Assembly: GCF_023700005.1 (NCBI RefSeq)
Contig: NZ_JAMLJK010000001.1
Coordinates: forward strand, 1,657,096 to 1,721,095
DNA: 64,000 nt
Source of the DNA: Larsenimonas rhizosphaerae
GTDB taxonomy: Bacteria; Pseudomonadota; Gammaproteobacteria; Pseudomonadales; Halomonadaceae
Direction of reading: 5' to 3'
Below are positions 1 through 9,809 of the stretch, piece after piece. The position numbers and the translations under genes are program-made. The notes under the pieces are model-generated. The model searched no databases. It saw nothing but the letters and a program-made list of their open reading frames with translations, and was not told where the DNA came from. The first letter of the stretch is position 1; the number at the start of each line of letters is the position of its first letter.

Positions 1-120
1 CCGGTCGACCCAAGGCGCGTGCTAAAGTGAGACGTCATTCAATTATCATTTCTTTTACGCGATGCTGTCATGACGACTGAACATACTCTTCAGCAAACGC
101 CATCCGGTCAGGAACCCCCC

Positions 121-1281
121 ATGACCAGCATTGCCTTTGTCAGTGAAACCTGGGCACCCGAAATCAATGGCGTGGCCCATACGCTTCATCAGCTCGCTGG
201 TAAGCTGGTCTCGCGTGGCTTCGAGCTGCAGCTGATTCGCCCGGTTCCTCTTGATGGCTCAACCGACCCGGATGTCACTCACGAGCTTCAGGTCCGCTCC
301 ATTCCGATCCCTGACTATGAAGGGGTTCGCATGGGAAGACCCTGTTCGCATCGGCTGTCTCGGTTCTGGAAGGCTCATCGCCCGGATGTTGTCTATATCG
401 CCACTGAGGGGCCGCTGGGCCTAAGTGCCCTCAATACAGCGAGGCGCCTTGGCCTTCCCGTTGTCAGCGGGTTTCATACCAATTTTGATCAATACAGTCA
501 GCATTACATCATGCTGAAGGTACTGCGCCCCTTCGTTCGGCCCTTTTTACGCCGCTTTCATAATCGGTCCGCGGTGACGCTGGTACCCACCCGCTTCCAG
601 GCGGATGCCCTGACAAACTACGGCTACAACAATGTTGAAGTCATGGGACGCGGACTGGACAATGAGCGGTTTTCACCCTCACATCGTCGTGCCTCACTCA
701 GGCAGGACTGGAAGGCGAAGGATAATACTCTGGTATTTTTGTACGTCGGCAGGCTCGCTGCCGAAAAGAACATGCCCCTGATGATCCAGGCACTGGAGCA
801 GGTGCATGAGCGGTATCCGGATGTCCGGGCGGTGTTTGTCGGCGATGGCCCCATGAAAAGGGAACTGGAAACCCGTCTGCCCTGGGCCATTTTTGCCGGG
901 TTCAGGGAGGGTGATGAGCTGGCGGCCTATTATGCCAGCGCCGACATTTTCATCTTCCCTTCGCGTTCGGAAACCTTTGGCAATGTGGTTACAGAAGCAA
1001 TGGCCAGCGGTCTGGCCTGCATTGCCTTCAATTACGCGGCGGCAGGTGAGTTGATTGAGCACGGGCAGGAAGGACAACTGGTCGACTACACTGACGATCA
1101 GGGATTTATTGACGCTACGCTTTCATTGGTTGAGGACACGGAGCATGTTCGCCAAATGGGAGAAGCAGCGCGCGAGCGCGTGTTATCACTGACGTGGTCA
1201 TCCATTTGTGACCAATTTATCAAGTATTTGCATCAGGCACAGGAGGTGAGTGATGCAAGAGCGCAGCTCTCTAATGTTTAA
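121..1281 (+). CDS. GT4-family glycosyltransferase
   Basis: Probable retaining glycosyltransferase of the GT4 (GT-B fold) family, related to the mannosyltransferases that act on membrane lipids; the acceptor cannot be read from sequence. The N-terminal motif FVSETWAPEINGVAHT is typical of the MgtA/SqdX-like branch. The C-terminal half carries YVGRLAAEKN, VGDGP and the nucleotide-sugar-binding stretch SRSETFGNVVTEAMASG. The ATG at 121 is chosen because it follows AGGA and places the family motif at the N-terminus; an ATG at 70 would add 17 unsupported residues. About 386 aa. Its 3' end overlaps the following PAP2 gene, so the two are probably translationally coupled. A lipid-linked glycosyltransferase beside a lipid phosphatase suggests glycolipid or envelope synthesis (inference). 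Confidence 0.82.
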   Translation: MTSIAFVSETWAPEINGVAHTLHQLAGKLVSRGFELQLIRPVPLDGSTDPDVTHELQVRSIPIPDYEGVRMGRPCSHRLSRFWKAHRPDVVYIATEGPLGLSALNTARRLGLPVVSGFHTNFDQYSQHYIMLKVLRPFVRPFLRRFHNRSAVTLVPTRFQADALTNYGYNNVEVMGRGLDNERFSPSHRRASLRQDWKAKDNTLVFLYVGRLAAEKNMPLMIQALEQVHERYPDVRAVFVGDGPMKRELETRLPWAIFAGFREGDELAAYYASADIFIFPSRSETFGNVVTEAMASGLACIAFNYAAAGELIEHGQEGQLVDYTDDQGFIDATLSLVEDTEHVRQMGEAARERVLSLTWSSICDQFIKYLHQAQEVSDARAQLSNV

Positions 1282-1795
1282 GCGTCTGGATATGCTGGAA
1301 TGGCGTGCATGCCACAGGCTGTCTCGACTGGGGGCCTACCGCCCTGTCCTCTGGATTTTAAGAATTGCCAGCCGATTGGGAGACTGGCCTGCTTGGGTGT
1401 TGCTGTGCTTTTCAATCCCCCTGTTCAAGGGCATGCACGGTTGGCTTCTGGCAGTGGAATTTGGACTGACAGCAGCCGTGGGCGGGCTTTTGTACCGGTT
1501 ATTGAAAAACCGGCTCTGTCGAGAAAGGCCTTATATTTCCTTTGAAATCCCCTGCACGATGCCCCCGCTGGATCGCTACAGCTTTCCAAGTGGCCATACG
1601 CTTCACGCCGTCATGTTCACGACACTGACAGCAACGTTTGTTCCTGAACTGTTGTGGGCGGTACTCCCCTTTGCTGCTCTGGTTATTCTTTCTCGCGTCA
1701 TTCTCGGGCTGCATTACCTGACGGATGTCGCCGCCGGTGCCCTCATCGGGTTCCTGCTGGCCGAGCTCAGTATCATTCTTATTTCCCTGTCGTGA
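1253..1795 (+). CDS. PAP2-superfamily membrane phosphatase
   Basis: Integral-membrane phosphatase of the PAP2 (type 2 phosphatidic acid phosphatase) superfamily, which removes phosphate from lipid phosphates such as phosphatidic acid or undecaprenyl pyrophosphate. All three signature motifs are visible: KNRLCRERP (motif 1), FPSGHT (motif 2, catalytic His) and SRVILGLHYLTD (motif 3, nucleophile His). Several hydrophobic helices surround them. About 180 aa, normal for a small bacterial PAP2. AGGAGGTG at 1241-1248 precedes the ATG at 1253 by 4 bases; a GTG at 1250 is closer than usual. It overlaps the glycosyltransferase end by 29 bases and the AlkB start by 4. The substrate is unknown. Confidence 0.85.
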   Translation: MQERSSLMFKRLDMLEWRACHRLSRLGAYRPVLWILRIASRLGDWPAWVLLCFSIPLFKGMHGWLLAVEFGLTAAVGGLLYRLLKNRLCRERPYISFEIPCTMPPLDRYSFPSGHTLHAVMFTTLTATFVPELLWAVLPFAALVILSRVILGLHYLTDVAAGALIGFLLAELSIILISLS

Positions 1796-2406
1796 CATCA
1801 CATCGGGTGCTGGAAGACTGGCCCCTCTGGTACCTGCCTGATGCACTGGATGGCACCCGCGCCTGGCAGGTATTCGAGGAGCTTCTGGCACTGCCCATGT
1901 GGGAACAGCCCGATATCACCCTGTTTGGCAAACGGCACCCCATCCCACGACAACAGATCTGGATGGGTGATCCAGATGCGGCCTACCGCTATTCCAATCA
2001 GCAGTTCATACCGGTTGCCTGGCATCCCACGGTGGCGTCCCTGCGAGACGGGATGATCCAGCTTGCTCGTCAGCTATTGCCCGATGCTCCAGCGTTCAAT
2101 AGCGTATTGTTGAATCACTACGAAAATGGCCAGCACCGAATGGGCTGGCACAGTGACAATGAACCTGAACTGGGTAAAAAGCCTGTTATTGCCTCCCTGA
2201 GCCTGGGAGCCACGCGGGACTTTCGGCTCAGACGTGCTGATCCTGTCTGCAGGACACTGACACCCTCGTTCAATATCCCACTGGAGCACGGCAGCGTCCT
2301 GTTGATGGGCCCCGGCGTGCAGACAGACTGGCAACATTCACTGCCTCCACGCCAGCGTCATCAATCCCCCCGTATCAACCTTACGTTTCGCCACGTCTTT
2401 CGATAA
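1792..2406 (+). CDS. AlkB-like Fe(II)/2-oxoglutarate dioxygenase
   Basis: Member of the AlkB 2-oxoglutarate/Fe(II)-dependent dioxygenase family, which oxidatively removes alkyl groups from DNA or RNA bases. NHYENGQHRMGWHSDNE contains the HxD iron ligands. The distal His lies in WQHSLPP and the 2-oxoglutarate-binding arginine in RINLTFR. FNSVLLNHY is the usual start of the jelly-roll core. About 204 aa. The start is the GTG at 1792, which overlaps the PAP2 stop as GTGA; an upstream in-frame ATG at 1654 lies deep inside the PAP2 gene and gives unrelated residues. The short form with the NxYxxGxxxMGWHSD pattern resembles eukaryotic ALKBH2/3-type repair enzymes more than E. coli AlkB. Its link with envelope genes may be positional only. 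Confidence 0.85.
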   Translation: MTSHRVLEDWPLWYLPDALDGTRAWQVFEELLALPMWEQPDITLFGKRHPIPRQQIWMGDPDAAYRYSNQQFIPVAWHPTVASLRDGMIQLARQLLPDAPAFNSVLLNHYENGQHRMGWHSDNEPELGKKPVIASLSLGATRDFRLRRADPVCRTLTPSFNIPLEHGSVLLMGPGVQTDWQHSLPPRQRHQSPRINLTFRHVFR

Positions 2407-2436
2407 ATTTTTTAACGAGCAAGATAACGGTATAAA

Positions 2437-3546
2437 TCAGCGCGCATAACCCGGTGTCACAAATGGAGTAGTCGTTACGGTCATGGCATGGCGCTTGCCT
2501 CTCACCTCCGCCCATACCCGAGTTCCCGGCTGGCAAAAATCAACCGGCAGATAGGCCATGGCGATGGGCTTTCCAATGGTCGGTCCAAAACCACCGGAAC
2601 ATACTTCTCCCAGACGAGAATCCTGTTCGCTGTAGAGCTCTGCGCCCTCTCGTACCGGGGCACGGCCTTCTGCAATTAGTCCTACACGCTGCTGGAGATG
2701 ATCCCTGTTGGCCAGTTGCGTCAATATCACATCGCCACCCGGGAACCCGCCCTCACGTTCGCCGCCCTGCCGCCGTGCCTTGCCAATGGCCCAGGGCAGA
2801 GCCGCTTCGATGGGTGTGGTGTGCTCTGTCAGGTCATGCCCATACAGACATAGCCCTGCTTCAAGCCTCAGTGAGTCCCGCGCTCCAAGGCCTGCTGGCG
2901 CAACCTGTTCATATGCCAGCAGCCGTTGAGCAAGCTCAACGGCCTGCTCACTCGATACGGAGATCTCGAACCCATCCTCGCCGGTATAACCAGCCCGACT
3001 GACCCAAACCGGAATATCCGAAAACGTCATTCGCTGGTGATCCATGAATGTCATGTCTCTGACAGCCGGATTGAAATCCGCCAGCACATCTACCGCTTGC
3101 GGGCCCTGAAGCGCCAGTAACGCCCGCTCCTGCATGTCAATGCGCACATCCCCCGATAATCCGGTACGCAATAGCGCCATGTCATTGTCCTTTCGGGACG
3201 CATTGACGACCAGATAAAGACAATCACCCTGATTGGCGACCATGAGGTCATCATAAACACCCCCGGTGCTGGTGGTGAACAGGGCATAGCGCTGCCTGCC
3301 CTGCGCCAGATCAACAAGGTCGGCACACACCAGTGTTTCCAGTGCCTGTGCGGCTTCATCACCGTAAAGCAGTATCTGCCCCATATGCGATACATCAAAC
3401 AGACTACAGGCACGGCGAGTATGCTCATGCTCCTGCTTGACGCCCGCAGGGTAGTGAACAGGCATATCATATCCAGCAAATGGAACGAACCTGGCCCCCA
3501 GCGCCTCGTGTAGAGGATACAGGGGTGTACGATGTGGTGTTGTCAT
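2437..3546 (-). CDS. gcvT: Glycine cleavage system T protein (aminomethyltransferase)
   Basis: Tetrahydrofolate-dependent aminomethyltransferase of the glycine cleavage system. It takes the aminomethyl group carried on lipoyl-GcvH and releases ammonia and 5,10-methylene-THF. The N-terminal TPLYPLHEALGARFVPFAGY and VSHMGQI motifs, ALQGPQ, and AGYTGEDGFE near residue 190 are characteristic. About 369 aa, the normal length. The start at 3546 is preceded by GGCAGGAG; an ATG five codons upstream has no such site. It lies 57 bases downstream of the symporter gene, with a strong hairpin in the gap, so it probably shares the riboswitch-controlled transcript. It converges with alkB across a 30-base gap. 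gcvH and gcvP lie divergently on the other strand, an unusual split of the operon. Confidence 0.97.
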   Translation of the reverse strand: MTTPHRTPLYPLHEALGARFVPFAGYDMPVHYPAGVKQEHEHTRRACSLFDVSHMGQILLYGDEAAQALETLVCADLVDLAQGRQRYALFTTSTGGVYDDLMVANQGDCLYLVVNASRKDNDMALLRTGLSGDVRIDMQERALLALQGPQAVDVLADFNPAVRDMTFMDHQRMTFSDIPVWVSRAGYTGEDGFEISVSSEQAVELAQRLLAYEQVAPAGLGARDSLRLEAGLCLYGHDLTEHTTPIEAALPWAIGKARRQGGEREGGFPGGDVILTQLANRDHLQQRVGLIAEGRAPVREGAELYSEQDSRLGEVCSGGFGPTIGKPIAMAYLPVDFCQPGTRVWAEVRGKRHAMTVTTTPFVTPGYAR

Positions 3547-3569
3547 GAAAGCTCCTGCCATGAAGAAGA

Positions 3570-3594
3570 GCAGGCCCGTGAATCACGGGCCTGC
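3570..3594 (-). other. Strong hairpin between symporter gene and gcvT
   Basis: An 11-bp perfect inverted repeat (GCAGGCCCGTG, loop AAT, CACGGGCCTGC). On the minus strand it is followed by TCTTCTTC rather than a run of T. It is therefore more likely an mRNA-stabilising or partially terminating structure that sets the relative expression of the symporter and gcvT than a full terminator. Confidence 0.6.
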
Positions 3595-3603
3595 AGGGTA
3601 ACG

Positions 3604-4965
3604 TTATGAGGGTGTATGTGCTGCTTCGCGCGCGAACCATTCTCTGGTCAGTGAAAAGACAACGGGAGACAGCATCAACAACGCGATCAGATTGGGGATT
3701 GCCATCAATGCATTGAAGGTATCCGCCAGCAGCCAGATAAAGTCCAGATGCGCCATGGCACCAACAGGAATCGCCAGCACGAACAACACGCGATACACCA
3801 TGCAGAACCTGGCACCAAACAGGAACTGAAAGCATCGCTCACCGTAATAGGACCAGCCAAGAATGGTCGTGAAGGCAAAGATGGCCAAGGCAATGGCCAC
3901 AATATAGTCCCCAGGGCCAGGCAGGGTATGGCGAAATGCCATGGAGGTCAGGGCCGCCCCGCTTTCGCCACTCAGCCATTGTCCGGAAGTAATGATGGCC
4001 AGCGCCGTAATCGTGCAGATCACCAGCGTATCAATAAAGGTACCGAGCATGGCCACCAGCCCCTGGCGTACCGGATCACTGGTTTGCGCAGCGGCGTGGG
4101 CGATCGGAGCACTCCCCAGACCCGCCTCGTTCGAGAAAACCCCCCGTGCGACACCAAATCGAATGGCAGATGCCACGGCCGCCCCGGCAAAGCCACCAGT
4201 GGCAGAAGCCGGTGTGAAGGCATGCTCGATGATCAGCCCCAGCGCCGGAATGATTTCATCGGCATTGATGACCAGTATCACGATGCCCGCCAGAAAGTAC
4301 GCCACCGCCATCAGTGGCACCAGCTTGCCGGCAACAGCAGAAATACGCTTGATACCACCCAGAATGACACTGCCCGCCAGCACCATGATGACAATGCCCG
4401 TAAGCCAGGCCGGGATGTTGAATGACGTGAAAAGCGCATCCGCTACGGAGTTGGCCTGCACGGTATTGCCAATACCAAAGGATGCCACCGTACCAAACAG
4501 GGCAAACAATACTCCCAGCCAGGCCCAGTTCCTGCCAAGCCCATTCTTGATGTAATACATCGGGCCACCCACGTGGTTACCCGCTTCATCGGTTTCACGA
4601 AAACGTACGGCACATACCGCTTCACTGTATTTGGTGGCCATCCCCACCAGCGCAGTCACCCACATCCAGAATACGGCACCGGGCCCACCCAGGGTAATCG
4701 CCGTAGCCACCCCGGCAATATTGCCGGTACCAATCGTGGCGGAAAGTGACGTCATCAAGGCATTGAACGGCGAAATTTCCCCCTTGTCGCCACTGCCGGC
4801 CTGACGCCCCTGCCAGAGCATCGAAAATCCGGTTCCCAGACGAAGCACCGGCATCAGGCGCAATCCGGCCTGCAGGAACAGCCCCACCCCCAGCAGCAGA
4901 ATCAACATGACCGGGCCCCAGACCACACCGTTGATTGACTGTACCATCGCTGTCACTTGTTCCAC
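3604..4965 (-). CDS. AGCS-family Na+/alanine-glycine symporter
   Basis: Sodium-coupled amino-acid importer of the alanine/glycine:cation symporter (AGCS) family in the inner membrane. FNALMTSLSATIGTGNIAG near residue 70 and GGPGAVFWMWVTALVGMATKY are the family signatures. EAGLGSAPIAHAAA lies in the centre and about ten hydrophobic helices are visible. 453 aa is normal. It is the first gene of a minus-strand unit with gcvT, behind a probable tandem glycine riboswitch at 4990-5172. Glycine, rather than alanine, is therefore the likely substrate: the cell would import or handle excess glycine and cleave it when glycine is sensed. AAGGGAGAT lies just upstream of the start. Confidence 0.93.
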   Translation of the reverse strand: MEQVTAMVQSINGVVWGPVMLILLLGVGLFLQAGLRLMPVLRLGTGFSMLWQGRQAGSGDKGEISPFNALMTSLSATIGTGNIAGVATAITLGGPGAVFWMWVTALVGMATKYSEAVCAVRFRETDEAGNHVGGPMYYIKNGLGRNWAWLGVLFALFGTVASFGIGNTVQANSVADALFTSFNIPAWLTGIVIMVLAGSVILGGIKRISAVAGKLVPLMAVAYFLAGIVILVINADEIIPALGLIIEHAFTPASATGGFAGAAVASAIRFGVARGVFSNEAGLGSAPIAHAAAQTSDPVRQGLVAMLGTFIDTLVICTITALAIITSGQWLSGESGAALTSMAFRHTLPGPGDYIVAIALAIFAFTTILGWSYYGERCFQFLFGARFCMVYRVLFVLAIPVGAMAHLDFIWLLADTFNALMAIPNLIALLMLSPVVFSLTREWFAREAAHTPS

Positions 4966-4989
4966 ATTTTATCTCCCTTGTTATTACGT

Positions 4990-5172
4990 GCCTTATCTGC
5001 AACATGACAGTCGTAGCGTTTGCTTCTTCTGGTGCATCACCCCCTGCACCGTCCTTGTCAGCAATACAGCATGGCTGAGAGTGTACTCCAGGGTCATGGT
5101 TCTTCAAGAGGGTCTCATTCACAGCCCCACAGGGGCTGGACGTGCGACCCTTTTGACGCCACTCTAGGGTTT
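4990..5172 (-). ncRNA. Probable tandem glycine riboswitch
   Basis: On the minus strand two consecutive aptamer-like units can be traced. In unit 1, AGAGTG (near 5164) can pair with CACTCT (near 5068). Between them lie a GGGTC/GACCC stem, an AGCCCC-TGT-GGGGCT hairpin and TTGAAGAACCATGACCC, which resembles the conserved GCCGAAGGAGCAA region; CTCTCAGCC follows, as in known glycine aptamers. AAGGACGG then leads into unit 2: TGACA...TGTCA encloses a GGTGCA/TGCACC hairpin and CACCAGAAGAAGCAAA, close to the consensus CACCGAAGAAGNAAA. A TATACT box lies just upstream, near 5178. It precedes a glycine-type symporter and gcvT, the classical targets. P2 and the core are divergent, so this is probable, not certain. 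Confidence 0.55.
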
Positions 5173-5266
5173 CGTCGAGTATACCGGTGCAACACGTCAT
5201 CACGTGGCACAGCACCTCCCTCGACGAACGCCATTAACGCCCCATGTTTTCAACAGGAAAATAACG

Positions 5267-5659
5267 ATGAGCCAGATTCCCGAGAACCTTCTTTACAGTG
5301 ACAGTCACGAATGGGTGCTCGACAACGGCGATGGCACGATTACGCTTGGCATCACCGATCACGCCCAGTCCGCGCTGGGTGATGTTGTGTTCGTCGAATT
5401 GCCGGAAGTTGGTCAGGCAATTGAAGCAGGCGAGGAGTTCGGTGTCATCGAGTCGGTCAAGGCAGCGTCAGACCTTTACGCCCCCCTGACCGGTGATGTC
5501 ATTGCCGTCAACGAGAGCCTTGAAGATGCGCCTGAAAGCGTGAATGAAAGCCCTTATGAAGATGCCTGGCTCATCAAGGTCAAACTGAGCGATCAGGAAG
5601 AACTGTCAGACCTGCTGTCAGCGACAGCCTACGCCCAGTTGCTGGAACAGGAAGGCTGA
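5267..5659 (+). CDS. gcvH: Glycine cleavage system H protein
   Basis: Lipoyl-carrying shuttle protein of the glycine cleavage complex. It accepts the aminomethyl group from GcvP and presents it to GcvT and the L protein. The lipoylation motif [18 protein letters not shown] is intact with its lysine (about residue 65), and the N-terminus [13 protein letters not shown] is typical. 130 aa is normal. The ATG at 5267 is chosen because it matches the family N-terminus and follows CAGGAAA; an upstream in-frame ATG at 5204 would add 21 unrelated residues. It heads a plus-strand unit with gcvP and is divergent from the symporter-gcvT unit. Confidence 0.97.
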   Translation: MSQIPENLLYSDSHEWVLDNGDGTITLGITDHAQSALGDVVFVELPEVGQAIEAGEEFGVIESVKAASDLYAPLTGDVIAVNESLEDAPESVNESPYEDAWLIKVKLSDQEELSDLLSATAYAQLLEQEG

Positions 5660-5760
5660 TACGTCGCCTTCAGGCCCCCGGCCTCGCCGGGGCGCCAGCA
5701 CAGCATGTTAGACCTGCCTCACCTCCCAACTACACTTCTGATGATGCAAGGGGCTTGTGC

Positions 5761-8640
5761 ATGACCTTTGATTCTCGCCCGCTTCACGCTCTTGATCATT
5801 CTGATGCCTTCCCGGCTCGCCACAATGGTCCTGACGATGAAACGTTGCCCTCCATGCTGGAGGCCATGGGGCTCGAAAGCGTTGAGCAACTACTGGCCAA
5901 TACCCTGCCTGACCCCATTCGCATAAGCGAGCCGCTACAGCTTGCTCCCCCCTGCAGTGAAGCTCAGGCACTGAGCGAACTGCAGACGATCGCGGAGCGC
6001 AACCAGGTATTTCGCTGCCATCTGGGTCAGGGATACTACCCCACCTACACGCCATCAGTGATCACAAGGAACCTGCTCGAAAATCCAGGCTGGTATACGG
6101 CATATACGCCCTATCAACCGGAAATTTCCCAGGGCCGGCTGGAAGCCCTTCTGAACTTCCAGCAGATGGTCATGGACATGACCGCCATGCCCATTGCCAA
6201 TGCATCACTACTGGATGAGGCCACGGCCGCGGCCGAAGCAATGACCCTGTGCCGCCGTGCCAACCGCAAGCACACCAGCAATGCCTTTTTCGTTGCCGAT
6301 GACGTGCTTGCCCAGACACAAGACGTTATTGCGACACGTGCCCATTATCTGGGCATAGAGATTATTACCGGCCCGGCAGCATCACTCTGCGAACATGACG
6401 TATTCGGCGCGCTGATCCAGTACAGCGGTGAAAGTGGTTATATTCATGATCTGCCGTCGCTGATCAGTGCTGCACACGACCAAAAGGCCATGATTGCAGT
6501 CGCCTGCGACCTCATGAGTCTGGCGGTACTGGAAGCACCCGGCACCTGGCAGGCCGATATTGCACTGGGCAACAGTCAGCGTTTTGGTGTTCCCATGGGC
6601 TTTGGTGGTCCCCATGCCGCCTTCTTTGCCGTCAGTGATGCCCTGAAACGCATGATGCCCGGACGGGTTATCGGTGTCTCACGCGATACCCGGGGTCAAC
6701 TGGCCCTGCGCATGGCCATGCAGACTCGGGAGCAGCACATACGCCGTGAGAAGGCGACGTCCAATATCTGTACCGCCCAGGCCCTGCTGGCCAACATGGC
6801 CGGATTTTATGCAGTGCATCATGGCGCCAAAGGCATTCACACCATCGCCAGCCGGATTCATCGACTGACCACCCTGCTATTCAAGGGACTTCAGGACGCC
6901 GGAATCACGGTGCGGCATTCACGCTACTTTGACACGCTGACCCTTGATGGTCTCGCGGTCAGTGAGCTTCGCTCACGTGCGCTAAAACAGGGTATTAACC
7001 TCTACTACCGCGACGATGGTGGCGTAAGCATCAGTCTGAATGAGACCACCACCCGCGAACACGTCACCGACCTGCTTGGAATCATTACTGCAGACTCGGC
7101 ACCCGACCTGAGCGCACTGGACCAAGAGGTGATTAATCAGGCGCTGACCGGACTTCCCGGCGATCTCATGCGCAAGTCGGACTACCTCACTCATCCGGTA
7201 TTTACTCGCTACCACAGCGAAACCGAGCTGATGCGTTACATGAAGCGCCTGGAAAACCGGGACCTGTCTCTGGTACATGCCATGATCCCACTGGGGTCAT
7301 GCACCATGAAGCTCAATGCCGCAGCAGAAATGGCGCCGATCAGCTGGCCCGAATTTGCCGATATCCATCCCTTTGCTCCTCGTGATCAGACCGCAGGCTA
7401 TCAACAGCTGATCGAGGAACTATCGGGATTTCTGACGGCCATTACCGGCTATGACAGAATCTCCATGCAGCCCAACTCGGGCGCTCAAGGGGAATATGCA
7501 GGGCTGATTGCCATACGCCGCTATCAGGCCGCACAAGGGGAAGGCCATCGCCGTATCTGCCTGATCCCTTCCTCGGCACATGGCACCAATCCTGCCTCGG
7601 CGACCATGGTCGACATGGATGTTGTGGTAGTGAACTGCGATCGCGAAGGAAACATCGATATCGCGGATCTGGAAAGCAAGGCAGACAAGCATCAGGCCAA
7701 TCTGTCCGCTATCATGCTGACCTACCCCTCCACGCACGGTGTCTTTGAACAAAACGTGCAGCAGGCCTGCGACATTGTTCATCGCTACGGCGGACAGGTA
7801 TATATCGACGGGGCCAACATGAACGCACAGGTAGGGCTGGCCCGACCAGGCGATTATGGCGGTGATGTCTCTCACCTGAACCTGCACAAGACATTTTGCA
7901 TACCGCATGGCGGTGGAGGCCCGGGCATGGGCCCTATCGGCGTCAAGGCACATCTGGCACCGTATCTGCCCGATCATGTACATGACAGCGGCAAGCCAGG
8001 CAGCATGGCCGTTTCAGCCGCCGCGTTTGGCAGCGCATCCATTCTGCCGATCTCCTGGGCTTACATCCGGATGATGGGCGCCAGTGGCCTGACTCAGGCC
8101 AGCAGGCTGGCCATTGTCAACGCCAACTATATCGCGCACCAACTGGCCCCCCATTACTCGGTTCTTTATCGGGGACACAAGGGACAGGTGGCACACGAAT
8201 GCATTCTGGATGTGCGGCCCCTCAAACAGGCCACCGGCATTACCGAAGAGGATATTGCCAAGCGGCTGATGGACTACGGCTTCCATGCCCCGACCATGTC
8301 ATTCCCTGTCGGCGGAACATTGATGATTGAGCCGACCGAATCGGAGTCCCTGAGGGAACTGGACAGGTTCTGCAATGCCATGATCTCGATTCGCCACGAA
8401 ATACAACGCATCGAGGATGGCGACTGGCCGGCCGACAATAACCCACTGGTCAACGCCCCGCACACTCACCGCGACATGCTGGCGCAGACAGACAGGCCTT
8501 ACGGTCTGGACCTGGCACTGTTTCCTGCCGGGGATACGGCCAACAAGTTCTGGCCTTCGGTCAACCGGGTCGACAATGTTTTCGGCGATCGCAATCTGAT
8601 TTGCTCGTGCCCCTCCATCGATCATTACCGCAACGATTGA
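5761..8640 (+). CDS. gcvP: Glycine dehydrogenase (decarboxylating), P protein
   Basis: Pyridoxal-phosphate-dependent glycine decarboxylase of the cleavage complex. It releases CO2 from glycine and passes the aminomethyl moiety to lipoyl-GcvH. This is the large single-chain form (about 959 aa) with two homologous halves. The PLP-lysine segment [20 protein letters not shown] is intact in the second half, and [13 protein letters not shown] and [13 protein letters not shown] precede it. The ATG at 5761 follows AAGGGG; a TTG at 5755 would add only two residues. The gap to gcvH is 101 bases and the gene is followed by a terminator at 8662. Together with gcvT and gcvH, three of the four components are here; the L protein (dihydrolipoyl dehydrogenase) is not in the window. 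Confidence 0.98.
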   Translation: MTFDSRPLHALDHSDAFPARHNGPDDETLPSMLEAMGLESVEQLLANTLPDPIRISEPLQLAPPCSEAQALSELQTIAERNQVFRCHLGQGYYPTYTPSVITRNLLENPGWYTAYTPYQPEISQGRLEALLNFQQMVMDMTAMPIANASLLDEATAAAEAMTLCRRANRKHTSNAFFVADDVLAQTQDVIATRAHYLGIEIITGPAASLCEHDVFGALIQYSGESGYIHDLPSLISAAHDQKAMIAVACDLMSLAVLEAPGTWQADIALGNSQRFGVPMGFGGPHAAFFAVSDALKRMMPGRVIGVSRDTRGQLALRMAMQTREQHIRREKATSNICTAQALLANMAGFYAVHHGAKGIHTIASRIHRLTTLLFKGLQDAGITVRHSRYFDTLTLDGLAVSELRSRALKQGINLYYRDDGGVSISLNETTTREHVTDLLGIITADSAPDLSALDQEVINQALTGLPGDLMRKSDYLTHPVFTRYHSETELMRYMKRLENRDLSLVHAMIPLGSCTMKLNAAAEMAPISWPEFADIHPFAPRDQTAGYQQLIEELSGFLTAITGYDRISMQPNSGAQGEYAGLIAIRRYQAAQGEGHRRICLIPSSAHGTNPASATMVDMDVVVVNCDREGNIDIADLESKADKHQANLSAIMLTYPSTHGVFEQNVQQACDIVHRYGGQVYIDGANMNAQVGLARPGDYGGDVSHLNLHKTFCIPHGGGGPGMGPIGVKAHLAPYLPDHVHDSGKPGSMAVSAAAFGSASILPISWAYIRMMGASGLTQASRLAIVNANYIAHQLAPHYSVLYRGHKGQVAHECILDVRPLKQATGITEEDIAKRLMDYGFHAPTMSFPVGGTLMIEPTESESLRELDRFCNAMISIRHEIQRIEDGDWPADNNPLVNAPHTHRDMLAQTDRPYGLDLALFPAGDTANKFWPSVNRVDNVFGDRNLICSCPSIDHYRND

Positions 8641-8661
8641 CACCGAAATCCAAAAGCAGAA

Positions 8662-8684
8662 AGCCCACCAGCAGGTGGGCTTTT
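8662..8684. terminator. Bidirectional terminator between gcvP and lysR-type gene
   Basis: AGCCCACC / GGTGGGCT stem with a 4-base loop, followed by TTTT on the plus strand and by TTTCTGCTTTT on the minus strand. It sits between the convergent gcvP and LysR-type genes and probably ends both transcripts. Confidence 0.8.
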
Positions 8685-8706
8685 CATCAGTACCTCAAAC
8701 TCATGC

Positions 8707-9624
8707 TTATCTGGCCGCAGGAGGCTGTTCGCTATAGCCATATAACGTGGCGTGGCGCTGCTCGCGAAAGTCCGTCAGCAATTGATCATAACGGCGAGCC
8801 AGCTCGGTGCCGGTACGAGTAACCAGATAAAAGGCTTCATACGCTGGCGTGGCCAGAGGTACCTCCAGCACCTGTCGCTGCCACGGAGATGTTTCAAGTA
8901 CCGAGCGGGCAACGACAGTAAACCCCAGCCCGCGTGCTACAGCATCCAGCACCACACCCACATCGTTGGTATACCCCTTTAGCGGTACATGGCTCATGGA
9001 GCGAAACTCATCCGCGAAATTCTCACGCAGCAGTTGCGTGGCATTATTGATGCCATCGAAGTAATTGATAAAACCCAGTGCCATCAGCTCGGTCAGTCCA
9101 TTACCACGAAAATCGGCCGGTACAACCAGACACAGGGGCTCATGATGCCAGAGGGTAAAGGTCAGCTCGGAATGCTTGACCTGATCAGAGACCAGTCCAA
9201 GATCATAGCGGCCCGCCAGGACGTCCTGGACAATCTCCTGATTAAAGGCAAAATTATAATTGATGGTCAATCCGGAGTAGACCTGCTGGTATCCCAGTAC
9301 AAAGGGATAAAAAATCAGGCCTATGCTGGAAGGACTGGCAATACGGCACTCACCTGCATGAGACGACTCATCGTCCAGTGAATGCTTGAAATGCTCATGT
9401 TCAGCAAAGAGCTTGACTGCATAGTCATAGGCTCTCCGGCCGGCATCGGTCAGGGTAAATCGGCGCCCGTGTCGGCGCAGGAGTGTCCTGTCCAGATAGG
9501 TTTCAAGCTTTCTGATGTGCTGACTGACACCAGGTTGCGTCATGCCGAGCTTACCCGCAGTCTGTGTAAAACTGCCGGTTTCGACAAGCGTAATAAAGGT
9601 ACGAAAATACTGGGCATTGAACAT
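8707..9624 (-). CDS. LysR-family transcriptional regulator
   Basis: LysR-type regulator. The N-terminal winged helix-turn-helix (FIT...GSFTQTAGKLGMTQPGVSQHIRKLE, residues about 10-45) is followed by a periplasmic-binding-protein-like effector domain. 305 aa is the normal family length. It is convergent with gcvP. The divergent neighbour across about 185 bases is the YfcL-like/ppnN pair, which is a possible but unproven target. The sequence does not match GcvA closely enough to assign it to glycine control. Confidence 0.9.
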   Translation of the reverse strand: MFNAQYFRTFITLVETGSFTQTAGKLGMTQPGVSQHIRKLETYLDRTLLRRHGRRFTLTDAGRRAYDYAVKLFAEHEHFKHSLDDESSHAGECRIASPSSIGLIFYPFVLGYQQVYSGLTINYNFAFNQEIVQDVLAGRYDLGLVSDQVKHSELTFTLWHHEPLCLVVPADFRGNGLTELMALGFINYFDGINNATQLLRENFADEFRSMSHVPLKGYTNDVGVVLDAVARGLGFTVVARSVLETSPWQRQVLEVPLATPAYEAFYLVTRTGTELARRYDQLLTDFREQRHATLYGYSEQPPAAR

Positions 9625-9809
9625 CAGGGATCTGCCGGCTCGATCATCCAGGGGGGGTATCTATCATCAACGGTCTACTGTCTGACCTGCGGTCATACTC
9701 CGGCATATTACCAGAGACGCAACCTGCGCGCAGCGCTGAGAAGTCACGTTCGGCATGGTAGCATCCCACGTAGTGGCTACTGACACCATTCAACCAGACA
9801 GAGGCAGAT

